Assembly: GCA_020633895.1 (NCBI GenBank)
Contig: JACKCT010000005.1
Location: 186,001-250,000, forward strand
Direction of reading: 5' to 3'
Source: Deltaproteobacteria bacterium
GTDB taxonomy: Bacteria > Lernaellota > Lernaellaia > JACKCT01
DNA length: 64,000 nt
Part shown: positions 18,189 to 27,896 of the stretch, piece by piece
Numbering within the stretch: position 1 is the first letter of the stretch
Layout: the number at the start of each line of letters is the position of its first letter
Made by a program: the position numbers and the translations under genes
The notes under the pieces: model-generated
The model's database searches: none
Told to the model about the DNA's origin: nothing
Seen by the model: the letters and a program-made list of their open reading frames with translations, nothing else

Positions 18189-19028
18189 ATGGCCCACGCC
18201 GACAATCCCGCCGCCGACGCATTGCTCGACAAGGAATTTCCCGTTCTGGACAAGGGTTTCGTCCGGCTGGTGGACTATCTGGGGGGCGACGACCGCATCG
18301 TGCAGTCGGCGCGGGTGTCCTACGGCGCCGGGACCAAGACGGTGCGCGAGGACAAGGGGCTGATCGACTACCTGATGCGCCACCTGCATACCTCGCCCTT
18401 CGAGCAGGTCGTGTTCACCTTCCACGTCAAGATGCCGATCTTCGTCGCCCGCCAGTGGGTGCGCCATCGCACGGCGCGGATGAACGAAATCTCCGGCCGC
18501 TATTCGGTGATGCGCGACGAGTTCTACCTGCCCGACGTGGACATGCTGCATTTCCAGAGCGAAACCAATAAGCAGGGGCGCAACGAGGAATCGGAGATGC
18601 CCCTGGCCGATCGGGAAAAGATTCACGACACCCTCGAGACGCGCAACAAAGAGACGTACGCGAACTACGAGGCGATGCTGGAGTCGGGCCTGAGTCGCGA
18701 GTTGGCGCGCATCGACCTGCCGCTGTCGCTCTATACCGAGTTCTACTGGCAGATCGACCTGCACAACCTCTTTCATTTCCTGAACCTGCGCATGGACTCC
18801 CACGCCCAGTTGGAGATCCGCCTGTTCGCCGAGAAGATGGCCGAGATCGTGAAGGTCGTCTGCCCCTTCGCCTACGAATCCTTCGAACGCAACATCCTGC
18901 ACGGCGCGCGCTTCACCGCCGACGAAATCCAGGCCGTCAAAAACCTCCTGGACGGCAAGGAGCACGGCCTCAAGGGGCGGGTTCTGCGGGAATTTCAGGC
19001 GAAGTTGGGGCTGGAAGAGCCGGAGTAA
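18189..19028 (+). CDS. thyX: Flavin-dependent thymidylate synthase
   Basis: 279 residues. It makes dTMP from dUMP using methylene-tetrahydrofolate, FAD and NADPH. The ThyX signature RHRTARMNEISGRYS lies at 92-106, followed by LPLSLYTEFYWQIDLHNLFHF and the distal helical segment ending KVVCPFAYESF. I chose the ATG at 18189 (MAHADNPAAD) over an upstream frame because conservation begins near residue 15 and the longer frame runs over the divergent promoter region; AAAGGA lies about 11 nt upstream. Its substrate dUMP is consistent with the dCTP deaminase encoded at 11030. Confidence 0.93.
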   Translation: MAHADNPAADALLDKEFPVLDKGFVRLVDYLGGDDRIVQSARVSYGAGTKTVREDKGLIDYLMRHLHTSPFEQVVFTFHVKMPIFVARQWVRHRTARMNEISGRYSVMRDEFYLPDVDMLHFQSETNKQGRNEESEMPLADREKIHDTLETRNKETYANYEAMLESGLSRELARIDLPLSLYTEFYWQIDLHNLFHFLNLRMDSHAQLEIRLFAEKMAEIVKVVCPFAYESFERNILHGARFTADEIQAVKNLLDGKEHGLKGRVLREFQAKLGLEEPE

Positions 19029-19038
19029 GCCGACACGC

Positions 19039-19080
19039 GGGTGCCGCACTTTCGCGAGACTGAAGGTCGAGTGAAGGTGT
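19039..19080. repeat. Extragenic repeat, family C, inverted diverged copy
   Basis: GGGTGCCGCACTTTCGCGAG followed by ...GAAGGTGT matches the reverse complement of the copies at 8273 and 49601. It starts 11 bp after the thyX stop. Confidence 0.55.
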
Positions 19081-19107
19081 GAATGTCATGAGTCCGGATC
19101 GACCCTT

Positions 19108-19311
19108 CAGAGCCGCGCACGGGAGTAAGCGGTCTAGTTCAACCTGCCACGTCACAAACGATGTTCGAAACGATCATGATTTGATTGTTCAGCGAAAGTG
19201 ACGTTCCGGGTCGAGCCGGACCCCTCCCTACCGGTCGGGGCTCTGACATCGCAGGGACGCGAAGCGATTGCTGATTCGCACCCAACCGCTCACTACCGTG
19301 CACGACTCTGA
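19108..19311. repeat. Extragenic inverted repeat, family A, copy 4 (compound)
   Basis: The left arm CAGAGCCGCGCACGGGAGTA starts at 19108. A right arm closes at 19246 (CCGGTCGGGGCTCTGA), and a further right-type arm CACTACCGTGCACGACTCTG ends at 19311. It sits between the convergent thyX and pepD genes. Confidence 0.8.
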
Positions 19312-19330
19312 TATGTCGCAAGCACTTCCA

Positions 19331-20830
19331 TCACCCCTCCGTCGCCTTCGCCGGATACGCGCCTTGGCCGACGCGTGCGAGCACGTCGGTGAGCAGCTTG
19401 AAGAAGGGTTCGACCGAAGGGATCTTCGCGGCCTCGTCGGGGGAATGAGCGTTGATGATGTCCGGGCCGAAAGAGATCATGTCCATGCCCTTGAATTTCT
19501 CGCCGATGATGCCGCACTCCAGCCCCGCGTGAATGGCCTTGATTTTCGGCGCCGCGCCCAGCACCTCTTCGTGGGCCTTGGCGACGAGCTTGACGATCGC
19601 CGCGTCGGGTTTGGGCTGCCAGCCGGGATATTCGCCCGTCACCTCCGCCGGTGAGCCCGCCAGACGGCACACGGCCAGCGTCTGGTTGATGACGCCGCGC
19701 ATGGCCGAGCGCTGGGACGAGCGGGGCGAGTTGCCGATTTTCAGCACCAGCCCGTCGACGTGAGCCGCCGCCACGTTCGTCGACGTTTCCACCAGCCCCG
19801 CGATCTCCCGGCTCATCGCCAGCACGCCGTTGGGCAGCGCCAGCAACAGGTCCAGGGCCTTGTCCCGACTGGCCGCGGTGAACATGCGTTCGGGCAGGTC
19901 CGTCTCGTCGATGGTCACACCCAGATCCTTGTCGTCCGGATACTCGTCCCGAAGCTCCGCCAGCTTGCCCCAGACCGCCACCCGCGCCTGGGCCAGCTTT
20001 TCCTCGTCCACAACCAGGATCGCCGTGCCTTCCCGGGGGATCGCGTTGTGCTTGTCGCCCGCGCGAAAGTCCGCGAGCTGGGCGCCGACCTGGTTTTTGA
20101 GCGCCAGGATCGTGCGCGCCAACAGCTTGACGGCGTTGCCCCGGTTCTCGTGGATATTCGCTCCCGAGTGTCCGCCGCGAAGACCCGTCAGATGCAGCCG
20201 CACCGCTGTCTGGCCCTCGCCGGGGGCGGTCCATTCGATCGGCAGACGCGTTTCGATGCCCGCGCCGCCGGCGCATCCGATGTAGAGAATGCCCGTTTCT
20301 TCCGAGTCCAGATTGATCAGGATGCGCCCCTTGACGAGTTGCTCGGAGAGATTTGTCGCGCCGGTCAGGCCCGTCTCCTCGTCCATGGTCAGCAGGATTT
20401 CCAGCGGGCCGTGGGTGTATTTCTTGTCCTGGTCAAAGGCGATGGCCAGCGCCGCCGCCACGCCAAGGCCGTTGTCGGCGCCCAGGGTGGTGCCGTCCGC
20501 CTTGAGCCAGTTGCCGTCCCGCACCAGACGAATGGGGTCCTTGTCGAAGTCGAACTCGGTGTCCGCGTTTTTCTCCTGCACCATGTCCACGTGCCCCTGC
20601 AGCACGACGATCGGCGCGCCCTCGCAACCGGGGGTCGCCGCCACCGCGATGCAAAGGTTGCCCGCCTTGTCCGAACGCACCGCCAGGCCGCATTCCTCGG
20701 CCCGGGAGCGGATGTATTCGCTGATGGCCGTTTCCTTTTTCGAACCTCGGGGGATCTGGGAGATCTTCTCGAAGAGTTTGAAGACGGAAGCCGGTTCCAG
20801 GCCTTCGATGGCGGATTTGGCGGCGGTCAT
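19331..20830 (-). CDS. pepD: Aminoacyl-histidine dipeptidase (M20 family)
   Basis: 499 residues. A cytosolic zinc dipeptidase of the PepD (Xaa-His) type that cleaves small dipeptides. Metal and catalytic residues are visible: H80 and D82 (LQGHVDMV), D119 (GADNGLG), E151/E152 (MDEETGLTGA), and a late GLECG block. The dimerisation (lid) domain lies about 205-400 (LTGLRGGHSGANI). Length matches the family. The upstream S9 peptidase gene ends 42 nt before this start codon, so a peptide-catabolism operon is likely. Confidence 0.92.
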   Translation of the reverse strand: MTAAKSAIEGLEPASVFKLFEKISQIPRGSKKETAISEYIRSRAEECGLAVRSDKAGNLCIAVAATPGCEGAPIVVLQGHVDMVQEKNADTEFDFDKDPIRLVRDGNWLKADGTTLGADNGLGVAAALAIAFDQDKKYTHGPLEILLTMDEETGLTGATNLSEQLVKGRILINLDSEETGILYIGCAGGAGIETRLPIEWTAPGEGQTAVRLHLTGLRGGHSGANIHENRGNAVKLLARTILALKNQVGAQLADFRAGDKHNAIPREGTAILVVDEEKLAQARVAVWGKLAELRDEYPDDKDLGVTIDETDLPERMFTAASRDKALDLLLALPNGVLAMSREIAGLVETSTNVAAAHVDGLVLKIGNSPRSSQRSAMRGVINQTLAVCRLAGSPAEVTGEYPGWQPKPDAAIVKLVAKAHEEVLGAAPKIKAIHAGLECGIIGEKFKGMDMISFGPDIINAHSPDEAAKIPSVEPFFKLLTDVLARVGQGAYPAKATEG

Positions 20831-20872
20831 GGTCGTCTCGTCCTTGCGTTTGAGGGCGGTCGGTTTGGAATT

Positions 20873-22972
20873 TTATAGCCCGAGGTGCGTTTTGAGCCAA
20901 CGCAGGATCTCATCGTACCAGACCTGGGCGTTGGCGGGCTTGAGGATCCAGTGCCCCTCGTCGGGGAAATGCAGCAGCCGTGAGGGAACTCCCATGGTCT
21001 GCAAAGCGGTGAACACGCCGATGCCCTCGGAGATCGGGCAGCGATAGTCCAACTCGCCGTGGATCACCAGCGTCGGCGTCTTGAAATTCGCCACGTGCAG
21101 ATGGGGCGAGGACTTCGCGTACGCCTGGCGGTGCGTGTGGGGCAGGCCGCCGTGCTCGTGCTCGTCAAACCACAACTCGTCGGTGGTGTAGGCCATGTTT
21201 TCCGAATTGAACACGCCGTCGTGGCAGACCAGGCATTTGTAGCGGTCGGTATGGCCGAGGATCCAGTTGACCATGTAGCCGCCGAAGCTCGCCCCCGCCG
21301 CCGCGACGCGGTTCGGGTCCAGGAAGCGGTGCGTCGCGAGCAGGTAGTCCACGCCGCGCATCAGGTCGGTGTAGCAGCGGCCGCCCCAATCGCCGGAAAT
21401 CTGCTCGGTGAAGCGTTGGCCGTAGCCCGTCGAGCCGCGCGGATTGATCATCGCCACCACCGCGCCGATGCCCGCGAAGACCTGGGGATTCCAGCGGAAG
21501 TGAAAGGCGTCCATGAACGCCGATTGGGGCCCGCCGTGGATGAGTTGGACCAAGGGATATTTTCGCCGTGGATCGAACCCGGCCGGTTTAATGAGGAAGC
21601 CGTGCACCGGCGTGTTGCCCGCTCCGGGGAACCAGAATTCCTCGGCCTCGTTCATTGTCGCGCCGGACAGGGCGTTGGAAAAATGCGTCAGACGCCGCAC
21701 CGAGGCCCCGGCGTCGGGCAGCTTGGGCGTCGGGGCGGGACCGGGCCGCGTGCTTGGGCGAATCCCGTGACCGGAGGCGACGACGTAGAACTCCGGCGAA
21801 CGGGTGGTCCGTTCGCGGATGACCAGCGCCATGTCCGTCTCCGGCACCAGCGTGAACGACGCGTTGTTGGTGCCGTGGGTGAGTTGAAAAACCTTGCCGT
21901 CGGGCATTTCCAGCCGATAGAGCGAGCAGCGTCCGCGATCCTGGGCAACGAAGACCAAGCACTCCTTTTCGTCGTCGTCGACGATCTCGAAGGCGTCGGG
22001 GCTGCGGTCGAATTTTTCCAGATAGACGCGCGTCTCGCCGGTGCGTCGGTCGTATTCCTTGAGGCGGTGTCGGTCGGCTTCAAACTCCGGCGTTCCCATC
22101 GCCAGGTAGAGGACCCGCGTGCCGTCGATGGAATATCGCGGGTGCGTGTCGGCGGCCTCTCCGGTCGAAATACACACCGCGTCGCCGCCCGGACGCATTC
22201 CGCGCAGCGGCATCAGGAAGACGGACAGATTCGTCGAGCGGGCGACGACCTCGTCCGGGTTCATGACAAACGCAATCTCCTTGCCGTCCGGCGAGAAGGC
22301 GTAGTCCTGCCCCGATCCCAGGGAGATGGGCGGCACGTCCGCGTCCCAGGGCGTCAGGTCGACCAGGCGGCCGGTGGTCGAATCCAGCAGGAAGAGATGG
22401 TTGCGATGCCGGTCGCGCCAATGGTCCCAGGGCCGAAACAGCAGATCGTCGATGAGTCGGGCGGAGGATTTTTCGTTGGCCAGGCCGTAAATCTGGGCGG
22501 TGCTGGGGCCGTTTTTCGGATCGACCGACGCGTTCTTGGGCGGTGTGTAATCCGGTGAGACGATCACCCGGCGCTTGAATGCGATGCGCCGCGAATCGGG
22601 CGCCCACAGCGGCCCTTCGGCCCCGCCATAGCCGGAGGTGAGCCGCCGGGCTTCGCCGCCGTCCGCGGGCATGACCCAGATCTGCGCGCCCTCTTCCTCG
22701 TCCCGATCGCTGACGAAGGCGATGTGGTGGCCGTCGGGGGAATAGACCGGGTTGCGGTGATTGCCCGGCCCGGGGGTCAGTTCCACGATCTCCCGCGTGC
22801 CCAGGCACAGCCGCTTGATCGTGCGATGCACCTTGTTCTCGGTCGGGTCGTGCGTCGCCGAGGTAAAGACGGCATAGCGCCCGTCCGGCGAGACGGACGG
22901 ATCCGACGGCCGCTCCACGGCCATCATGTCCTCAAAACGCAGTCCCCGAATCGTTGACGACTTGCGCGGCAT
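20873..22972 (-). CDS. S9 family prolyl-oligopeptidase-type serine peptidase
   Basis: 699 residues. The N-terminal two-thirds form a WD40-like (PD40/DPP) beta-propeller with repeated SPDG motifs (for example SVSPDGRYAVF, YSPDGHHIAF). The C-terminal alpha/beta-hydrolase carries the triad S562 (GASFGGY), D642 (GELDYR) and H674 (PDEGHW). It is related to acylaminoacyl peptidases and dipeptidyl peptidases that release short peptides. I chose the ATG at 22972 (MPRKSSTIRG, GAGGGG upstream) over a TTG 13 codons earlier. No signal peptide is visible, so a cytoplasmic role is likely, upstream of pepD. Confidence 0.9.
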   Translation of the reverse strand: MPRKSSTIRGLRFEDMMAVERPSDPSVSPDGRYAVFTSATHDPTENKVHRTIKRLCLGTREIVELTPGPGNHRNPVYSPDGHHIAFVSDRDEEEGAQIWVMPADGGEARRLTSGYGGAEGPLWAPDSRRIAFKRRVIVSPDYTPPKNASVDPKNGPSTAQIYGLANEKSSARLIDDLLFRPWDHWRDRHRNHLFLLDSTTGRLVDLTPWDADVPPISLGSGQDYAFSPDGKEIAFVMNPDEVVARSTNLSVFLMPLRGMRPGGDAVCISTGEAADTHPRYSIDGTRVLYLAMGTPEFEADRHRLKEYDRRTGETRVYLEKFDRSPDAFEIVDDDEKECLVFVAQDRGRCSLYRLEMPDGKVFQLTHGTNNASFTLVPETDMALVIRERTTRSPEFYVVASGHGIRPSTRPGPAPTPKLPDAGASVRRLTHFSNALSGATMNEAEEFWFPGAGNTPVHGFLIKPAGFDPRRKYPLVQLIHGGPQSAFMDAFHFRWNPQVFAGIGAVVAMINPRGSTGYGQRFTEQISGDWGGRCYTDLMRGVDYLLATHRFLDPNRVAAAGASFGGYMVNWILGHTDRYKCLVCHDGVFNSENMAYTTDELWFDEHEHGGLPHTHRQAYAKSSPHLHVANFKTPTLVIHGELDYRCPISEGIGVFTALQTMGVPSRLLHFPDEGHWILKPANAQVWYDEILRWLKTHLGL

Positions 22973-23103
22973 GATCCCCTCGAACCCGGCGGCCTCGGCG
23001 CGCCCGGTCAATGCGATGCTTGGAATAAAGTCCCGACGACGACTTTAACCGCCGGGCAACCGCCGTTCAAGCAAGCCGGGGCCGGAAAACGCTATCGACC
23101 TTT

Positions 23104-23248
23104 CAGAGTCCCGAACCGTAGTGAGCGGGTGACGCGGGCGTTGTCGGCAGCGCACCCGATCCGTCAGAGCCGCGCGCGTAAGCAAGCGGTCCAGAGCGTT
23201 CGCCAATCCGAAACGCAGACGACCCCTCACTACTGTTCGGGGCTCTGA
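23104..23248. repeat. Extragenic inverted repeat, family A, copy 5 (compound)
   Basis: CAGAGTCCCGAACCGTAGTG opens the element, an internal CAGAGCCGCGCGCG arm follows, and CACTACTGTTCGGGGCTCTG closes it. It lies 3' of the DUF5989-like gene and 5' of the S9 peptidase gene, both on the minus strand. Confidence 0.8.
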
Positions 23249-23261
23249 AAGATTGTCCCGG

Positions 23262-23387
23262 CTAATGATAAATCGCCGGGAGGATCGCGTCGTTGCCGGT
23301 GAAGGTGAAGAAAAGGACGCCCGCCAGCAGCAGCAGGGCGACGACGAGCCAGAAATGGCGGGCCAGCCAGGAGAGAACGGCTTTCAT
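23262..23387 (-). CDS. 41-residue membrane peptide, DUF5989-like
   Basis: 41 residues: a short basic/aromatic N-terminus (MKAVLSWLARHFW), one transmembrane helix (about 13-30, rich in Leu and Val) and a G-x-x-A-x-x-P-x-I-Y end. This is the organisation of DUF5989 proteins, which end in a similar SALAPFIY-like stretch. Its ATG overlaps the TGA of the SGNH hydrolase gene (ATGA), implying translational coupling. Members of this family typically sit beside SGNH hydrolases, carbamoyltransferases and SxtJ-like proteins. A membrane accessory role is inferred from context only. Confidence 0.7.
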   Translation of the reverse strand: MKAVLSWLARHFWLVVALLLLAGVLFFTFTGNDAILPAIYH

Positions 23388-24688
23388 GGGGCGGTCTCGG
23401 CCGGTGGGAACAGGCGAGGGGCCAGAACTTTCGCGAGAGCGTCGGCGATCAACTTGTGCCCGGCGGCGTTGGGATGAAACGGATCGGCTTCCGAGTTCCA
23501 CAGGCCCATGCCCCGTCCGTCCTTCGGGAAGATTTCCACCAGATCGACCATCGGCCGCCCGGTCGCCTCGGCGACTTCGCTCATGGCCTGATTGTAGGCC
23601 AGGTCGGGCCGGTCGCGAAACGACGCGGCGAAGATGTAGTCCTGACGAATGCGTCGCGCCGCCTCGTCGTTGCCGTTCTCGACGTACAGTTCCCAAAGCC
23701 GGTGCAGCGCGTCCAGGTGCGTCGGATCTTCGATGATCGCTTGCGTGAGATCGGCGATGGCCCCCGTTCGGTTGCCTTCGGCCAGATCGGTCCGGGCCTT
23801 GCCGTAGAGCGCCTGGGCGGCCTTGGCGTCGTGGACTTGCAGGCGGTCGAACGGCAGGTTGATCGGCATCTTCAGAAACACCAGGTCCACGCCGCCGTCC
23901 CGCGCGAGGTTGTCGATCGCCGTCAGGTTGGCTTTGTATTCGTCGACGCTCACCCGCCGGGGCATCGTCGTCGGATCGAACGCACCGCGATCCACCACGA
24001 CGCCGATGATCGCCTTTCGGGCGGCCCGGTAGGCGGCCGAGCGGTTGAGCAGATTCTGCACGGCGATGGTCAGGGGCGAGCGGGGAGTCCGGGCGCTGTC
24101 CGGTCGGCCGTCGTTGTCGAAAAAGCGGTAGCGGTCAAAATCGTTGATGGCGTAGGAAACGGTGATCGCCGTCGGGCGCCACGGCAGAACATCGCGCCGG
24201 AAATAGCCCACGCCCTGCCAGGAGGTGTAGCCCGGCACGCCGCCGTTGATGACCTCCACGCTCGGCGCCGGTCCGGAATTCGCGCCGGGCACGAACGTCC
24301 ATGCCTTCAGCCGCCGCTCCAGCGTCGCCGGATACGCCTCCCCCCCATGCACCCCCCAGCCGAACGTCGGGCTCGCACCCAGGCACACCACGCGCGCGCT
24401 CGCGGTGGTCGTCGCCGGATCGAATCGTCCCGCGCGCTCGTCGGCGACGCGAAATCGCGCCTTGCCGGTGATGACCGATGCGCCCTCGAAGGTGATGTCC
24501 AGGTCCGCCCGCAGGCGCCAGATCAATTCGTCATCCCGATCCAGCAGCAGCAGCACGCGTTCGAGCTGATCGGCCGGCACGAAGTGGCGCACCAGCATTT
24601 CGGCGACGAGGAACGCCAGCACGACCGCGATCGGCGGCCACCAGAAGCGCGGTCCGGCGCGAAAGGGCGAATTTTCCGTGGGCGGCAT
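23384..24688 (-). CDS. Membrane-anchored SGNH/GDSL hydrolase-like protein with TPR-like segment
   Basis: 434 residues. One N-terminal transmembrane helix (about 17-32) is followed by an SGNH-type domain: block I GAS (104-106, VVCLGASPTFGWG), an INGGVPGYTSWQG block, ISYAINDFDRY-like block III and D402-x-x-H405 (DPFHPNAAGH). A helical insertion around 285-345 (ALYGKARTDLAEGNRTGAIADLTQAI) resembles a TPR. GAS replaces the usual GDS, as in many O-acyl-esterase-like members. It probably faces the periplasm and acts on polysaccharide or lipid esters. It is coupled to the small DUF5989-like gene and divergent from another SGNH gene. Confidence 0.8.
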   Translation of the reverse strand: MPPTENSPFRAGPRFWWPPIAVVLAFLVAEMLVRHFVPADQLERVLLLLDRDDELIWRLRADLDITFEGASVITGKARFRVADERAGRFDPATTTASARVVCLGASPTFGWGVHGGEAYPATLERRLKAWTFVPGANSGPAPSVEVINGGVPGYTSWQGVGYFRRDVLPWRPTAITVSYAINDFDRYRFFDNDGRPDSARTPRSPLTIAVQNLLNRSAAYRAARKAIIGVVVDRGAFDPTTMPRRVSVDEYKANLTAIDNLARDGGVDLVFLKMPINLPFDRLQVHDAKAAQALYGKARTDLAEGNRTGAIADLTQAIIEDPTHLDALHRLWELYVENGNDEAARRIRQDYIFAASFRDRPDLAYNQAMSEVAEATGRPMVDLVEIFPKDGRGMGLWNSEADPFHPNAAGHKLIADALAKVLAPRLFPPAETAP

Positions 24689-24770
24689 GAGGGGATGTTA
24701 CGAAGCGACGACGGGGATCGCAACTCGGTTTCACTCGCCAGGGGGGGCTGTTCACCTGTATAACAACCCC

Positions 24771-25856
24771 ATGCCGATCCGAACGATTCGCGTCGCGCGC
24801 TCGGGCCTGCGCTGGTTTTTGCGTTGGCAGGTGCCGATCCTGCTGGCGCTCCTGATCGGCGCGACGGTCGGCGCGGAACTCTACTTGCGCGGCCAACCCT
24901 TGCGTCCCTACCTGGCAGATCTCATCGCCACGCAGGGCGCGGACCTGCCCGTCCATCGGCCGGTGGACAATGTGCATCTGTTGTTCGACCTGAAACCCGG
25001 CGCCCGGGAAAACTTGGCTCGGCCTCATCGCTCGGACCGCATGGTGACGATCAACGCTCTGGGGATGCGCGACCCGGAACGCACCCTCGAAAAGCCGCCG
25101 GGGACGTTTCGCATCGTCGTGCTGGGCAGTTCGACGACATTCGGCGCCGAAGTGTCCGACGGAGAGACGTTCCCCAACTATGCCGAGGAAATTCTCAACG
25201 CCCGGCGCGACGGCCGCCGCTACGAGGTCTGGAACGCGGGCATCAGTTCGTACACGCCCCACCAGATGGCGGCTTTCGGCCGACGCTTGATCGAGCAGGG
25301 CGCGGCGCCGGATCTGATCGTTTTCCAGATTTTCCTGCTCGGCCCGCGTTCGTTCCTCAACGGCCGCATCAACCTGACGCAGTACCGGGACGATCCCTCG
25401 CTCCTTGACGAACACCTGGTGCGTCCGTCGTGGCTTTCGCGGGCAACGGCGATCGACTTGCTCGTGCGCTCCCGCTTGGCCGGGCTGCTGCTGGCCCATT
25501 ACAACCGGGTGGTCGATCAAAAAGAGCGCGGGGCGGCGACGGAGGCGGCGAGCTTTGAGCACCACATCGAGCAACTCGCCGCGTTCGTGAAGGATTTCGG
25601 CGACAAGGTCCGGCTGATGGCGATCTACATGCCGTGCTCGGACGTGGAGGAATTCGGCCCGGCCGGTGAGTTGGTGGACGCGGCGGGCCTGAAAATGGAA
25701 TGCCTGAGCCTGCCCGGCGGCGAGATGTACGACGAACTGCTGCATCCGGACGCGGCGGTCTACCGCGTCTACGGCGAGCAGCTTGTGAAGATGTGGGACG
25801 CGCGGGGGGATTTGTCGCCGTCTACAAAATATACCGCGACAAATCCTGATCCTTGA
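24771..25856 (+). CDS. Membrane-anchored SGNH/GDSL hydrolase-like protein
   Basis: 361 residues. A basic N-terminus and one transmembrane helix (about 20-37) precede a periplasmic SGNH domain: GSS (119-121, [19 protein letters not shown]), a [13 protein letters not shown] block, and a late LLHPDAAVY block supplying His. I chose the ATG at 24771; no clear Shine-Dalgarno is present, and TATAAC 7 nt upstream raises the possibility of a leaderless message. Its last 35 bases overlap the 3' end of hslU on the other strand. It pairs divergently with a second SGNH gene. Confidence 0.78.
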   Translation: MPIRTIRVARSGLRWFLRWQVPILLALLIGATVGAELYLRGQPLRPYLADLIATQGADLPVHRPVDNVHLLFDLKPGARENLARPHRSDRMVTINALGMRDPERTLEKPPGTFRIVVLGSSTTFGAEVSDGETFPNYAEEILNARRDGRRYEVWNAGISSYTPHQMAAFGRRLIEQGAAPDLIVFQIFLLGPRSFLNGRINLTQYRDDPSLLDEHLVRPSWLSRATAIDLLVRSRLAGLLLAHYNRVVDQKERGAATEAASFEHHIEQLAAFVKDFGDKVRLMAIYMPCSDVEEFGPAGELVDAAGLKMECLSLPGGEMYDELLHPDAAVYRVYGEQLVKMWDARGDLSPSTKYTATNPDP

Positions 25857-27276
25857 CGATATCGGCCAGGCGTTTTTCCACGTACGCCTTGTCGATGGCG
25901 AATTTGCCGGTCATCTCCGGCGCGTCGAACGAGATTTCCTCCAACAGCCGCTCCATGATCGTATGCAGCCGCCGGGCGCCGATGTTCTCCATCTTGGAGT
26001 TGACCTCGAACGCGATGCTCGCCAACTCCTCGATGGCCTCGCTCGGCCAATCGAGATGCACGTCCTCGGTGGCGAGCAGGGCGGTGTATTGCTTGATGAG
26101 CGCGTTCTTCGGCTCGGTCAAAATGCGCACGAAGTCTTCCTTGCGCAGGGCCTGCAACTCGACGCGGATGGGAAAGCGGCCCTGCAACTCGGGGATGAGA
26201 TCCGAGGGCTTGGAGACGTTGAACGCCCCGGCGGCGATGAACAGGATGTGGTCCGTGCGCACCATGCCGTACTTGGTGGAGACGGTGGAGCCCTCGATGA
26301 TCGGCAGCAGGTCGCGCTGCACGCCTTCCCGCGACACGTCCGGTCCGTGGCCGCCTTCCCGAGCGCCGATCTTGTCGATCTCGTCCAGGAAGATGATGCC
26401 CGACTGCTCAACCCGGTCCAGCGCCGTGCTGATGACCGTGTCCATGTCGATCAGCTTCTGCGCTTCCTCGGCCTCGATCATGTCCAGGGCCTCGGGCACG
26501 GGCATTTTTCGCATCTTGGTCTTTTTCGGGAACATATTGCCGAACATGTCGCGGATGTTGATCTCCATGTCCTCCATGCCGCCGGTAAAGACCTCCACCA
26601 TGGGCGTGGTCGAACGGTCGGGCACGGCCAACTCCACCTCGGACTGGTCGAACTTGCCGTCCCGGAGCATCTTGCGCATCTTCTCGCGAGTGCGTTGGTA
26701 GGATTCGGCCACGACCTGGGGATCCTCGTGGACGACCGACATCCCGTCCTCGTCGATCGTCATGCCGTCACCGCCCTTGGGCGTGGGAGCGGGCGGCGGG
26801 GGCGGGGGCAGGAGCAGGTCGAGCACCTTTTCCTCGGCGATCTCGGCGGCCTTTTCCGAGACCAGGTCCATCTCTTCGGTCTTGACCATGGTGATGGCCA
26901 GTTCGGTCAGATCGCGGATCATGGATTCCACGTCCCGGCCCACGTAGCCCACCTCGGTAAACTTGGAGGCTTCGACCTTCAGGAACGGCGCGCCCGCCAG
27001 CTTCGCGAGCCGCCGGGCGATCTCGGTTTTGCCGACGCCGGTGGGGCCCATCATGATGATGTTCTTGGGTGCGATTTCCTCGCGCAACTCGTCGTCGACC
27101 TGCTGGCGGCGCCAGCGGTTGCGCAGGGCGATGGCGACGGCCTTCTTGGCGTCGTTTTGGCCGACGATGTACGCGTCGAGCTGCTCGACGATCTGCCGGG
27201 GCGTGAGCTGGGCGGCCAGGTCTTCGTAGTCGTCGTCCGCGGAATTGTTCGAATAGGGAACCGGTGTGTCGCTCAT
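25822..27276 (-). CDS. hslU: HslU, ATPase subunit of the HslUV protease
   Basis: 484 residues. An AAA+ unfoldase that feeds substrates to HslV in the cytoplasm. Walker A GPTGVGKT (77-84), pore-region motif [14 protein letters not shown], Walker [11 protein letters not shown], sensor regions, and the C-terminal LSRYIL tail that docks into HslV. A Pro-rich stretch (PPPPPPAP near 158) lies in the I-domain. hslV is 35 nt upstream and xerC lies beyond it, the arrangement also known in Firmicutes (codV-clpQ-clpY). The 3' end overlaps the opposite-strand SGNH gene. Confidence 0.96.
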   Translation of the reverse strand: MSDTPVPYSNNSADDDYEDLAAQLTPRQIVEQLDAYIVGQNDAKKAVAIALRNRWRRQQVDDELREEIAPKNIIMMGPTGVGKTEIARRLAKLAGAPFLKVEASKFTEVGYVGRDVESMIRDLTELAITMVKTEEMDLVSEKAAEIAEEKVLDLLLPPPPPPAPTPKGGDGMTIDEDGMSVVHEDPQVVAESYQRTREKMRKMLRDGKFDQSEVELAVPDRSTTPMVEVFTGGMEDMEINIRDMFGNMFPKKTKMRKMPVPEALDMIEAEEAQKLIDMDTVISTALDRVEQSGIIFLDEIDKIGAREGGHGPDVSREGVQRDLLPIIEGSTVSTKYGMVRTDHILFIAAGAFNVSKPSDLIPELQGRFPIRVELQALRKEDFVRILTEPKNALIKQYTALLATEDVHLDWPSEAIEELASIAFEVNSKMENIGARRLHTIMERLLEEISFDAPEMTGKFAIDKAYVEKRLADIVKDQDLSRYIL

Positions 27277-27311
27277 GAAATATGCCTCATCGGAACGGCT
27301 CGGGCCGGGGC

Positions 27312-27863
27312 CTACAGCTCGTCCACGGTAATGTTCTCATTGGTGTAAATGCAGATTTCGCCGGCGATCTTCATGGCCTGTTCGACCACGGTCCGGGCGT
27401 CCATCTCGGTGTTGCGCACCAAGGCGCGGGCCGCCGACAGGGCGAACGAGCCGCCCGAGCCGATGGCCGCCACGCCGTCGTCCGGTTCGATCACCTCGCC
27501 GTTGCCGGAGATAATCAGCGTGCGTTCGGCGTCCGCCGCGATCAGCAGCGCGTTGAGCTGGCGCAGATATTTGTCCTTGCGCCAGTCCTTGGCCAATTCC
27601 ACCGCCGCCCGCGACAGATTGCCCGAATATTGCTCCAATTTGCCTTCGAGCTTTTCGAACAGGTTGAACGCGTCGGCCACCGCGCCGGCGAATCCGACAA
27701 TCACCTTGTCGTGGTAGAGACGGCGGATTTTACGCGCGCCGTGTTTCATCACCTGATCGCCCAGCGTGACCTGTCCGTCACCGGCGATGGCGACCTGGCC
27801 GTTCTTCCGAACGCACACGATGGTGGTGGCGTGCAAGGTCGGCGCGTGGTTCGAATGGGACAT
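27312..27863 (-). CDS. hslV: HslV, peptidase subunit of the HslUV protease
   Basis: 183 residues. A proteasome-beta-like threonine peptidase forming a double hexamer capped by HslU. The mature N-terminal nucleophile is T13 in [12 protein letters not shown], so a 12-residue propeptide is removed. Further markers: [37 protein letters not shown] and [14 protein letters not shown]. It lies between xerC (33 nt) and hslU (35 nt) in one operon. Confidence 0.96.
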   Translation of the reverse strand: MSHSNHAPTLHATTIVCVRKNGQVAIAGDGQVTLGDQVMKHGARKIRRLYHDKVIVGFAGAVADAFNLFEKLEGKLEQYSGNLSRAAVELAKDWRKDKYLRQLNALLIAADAERTLIISGNGEVIEPDDGVAAIGSGGSFALSAARALVRNTEMDARTVVEQAMKIAGEICIYTNENITVDEL

Positions 27864-27896
27864 GACGATGGATTCCTTTATTCGGGAAGCGGCCGA

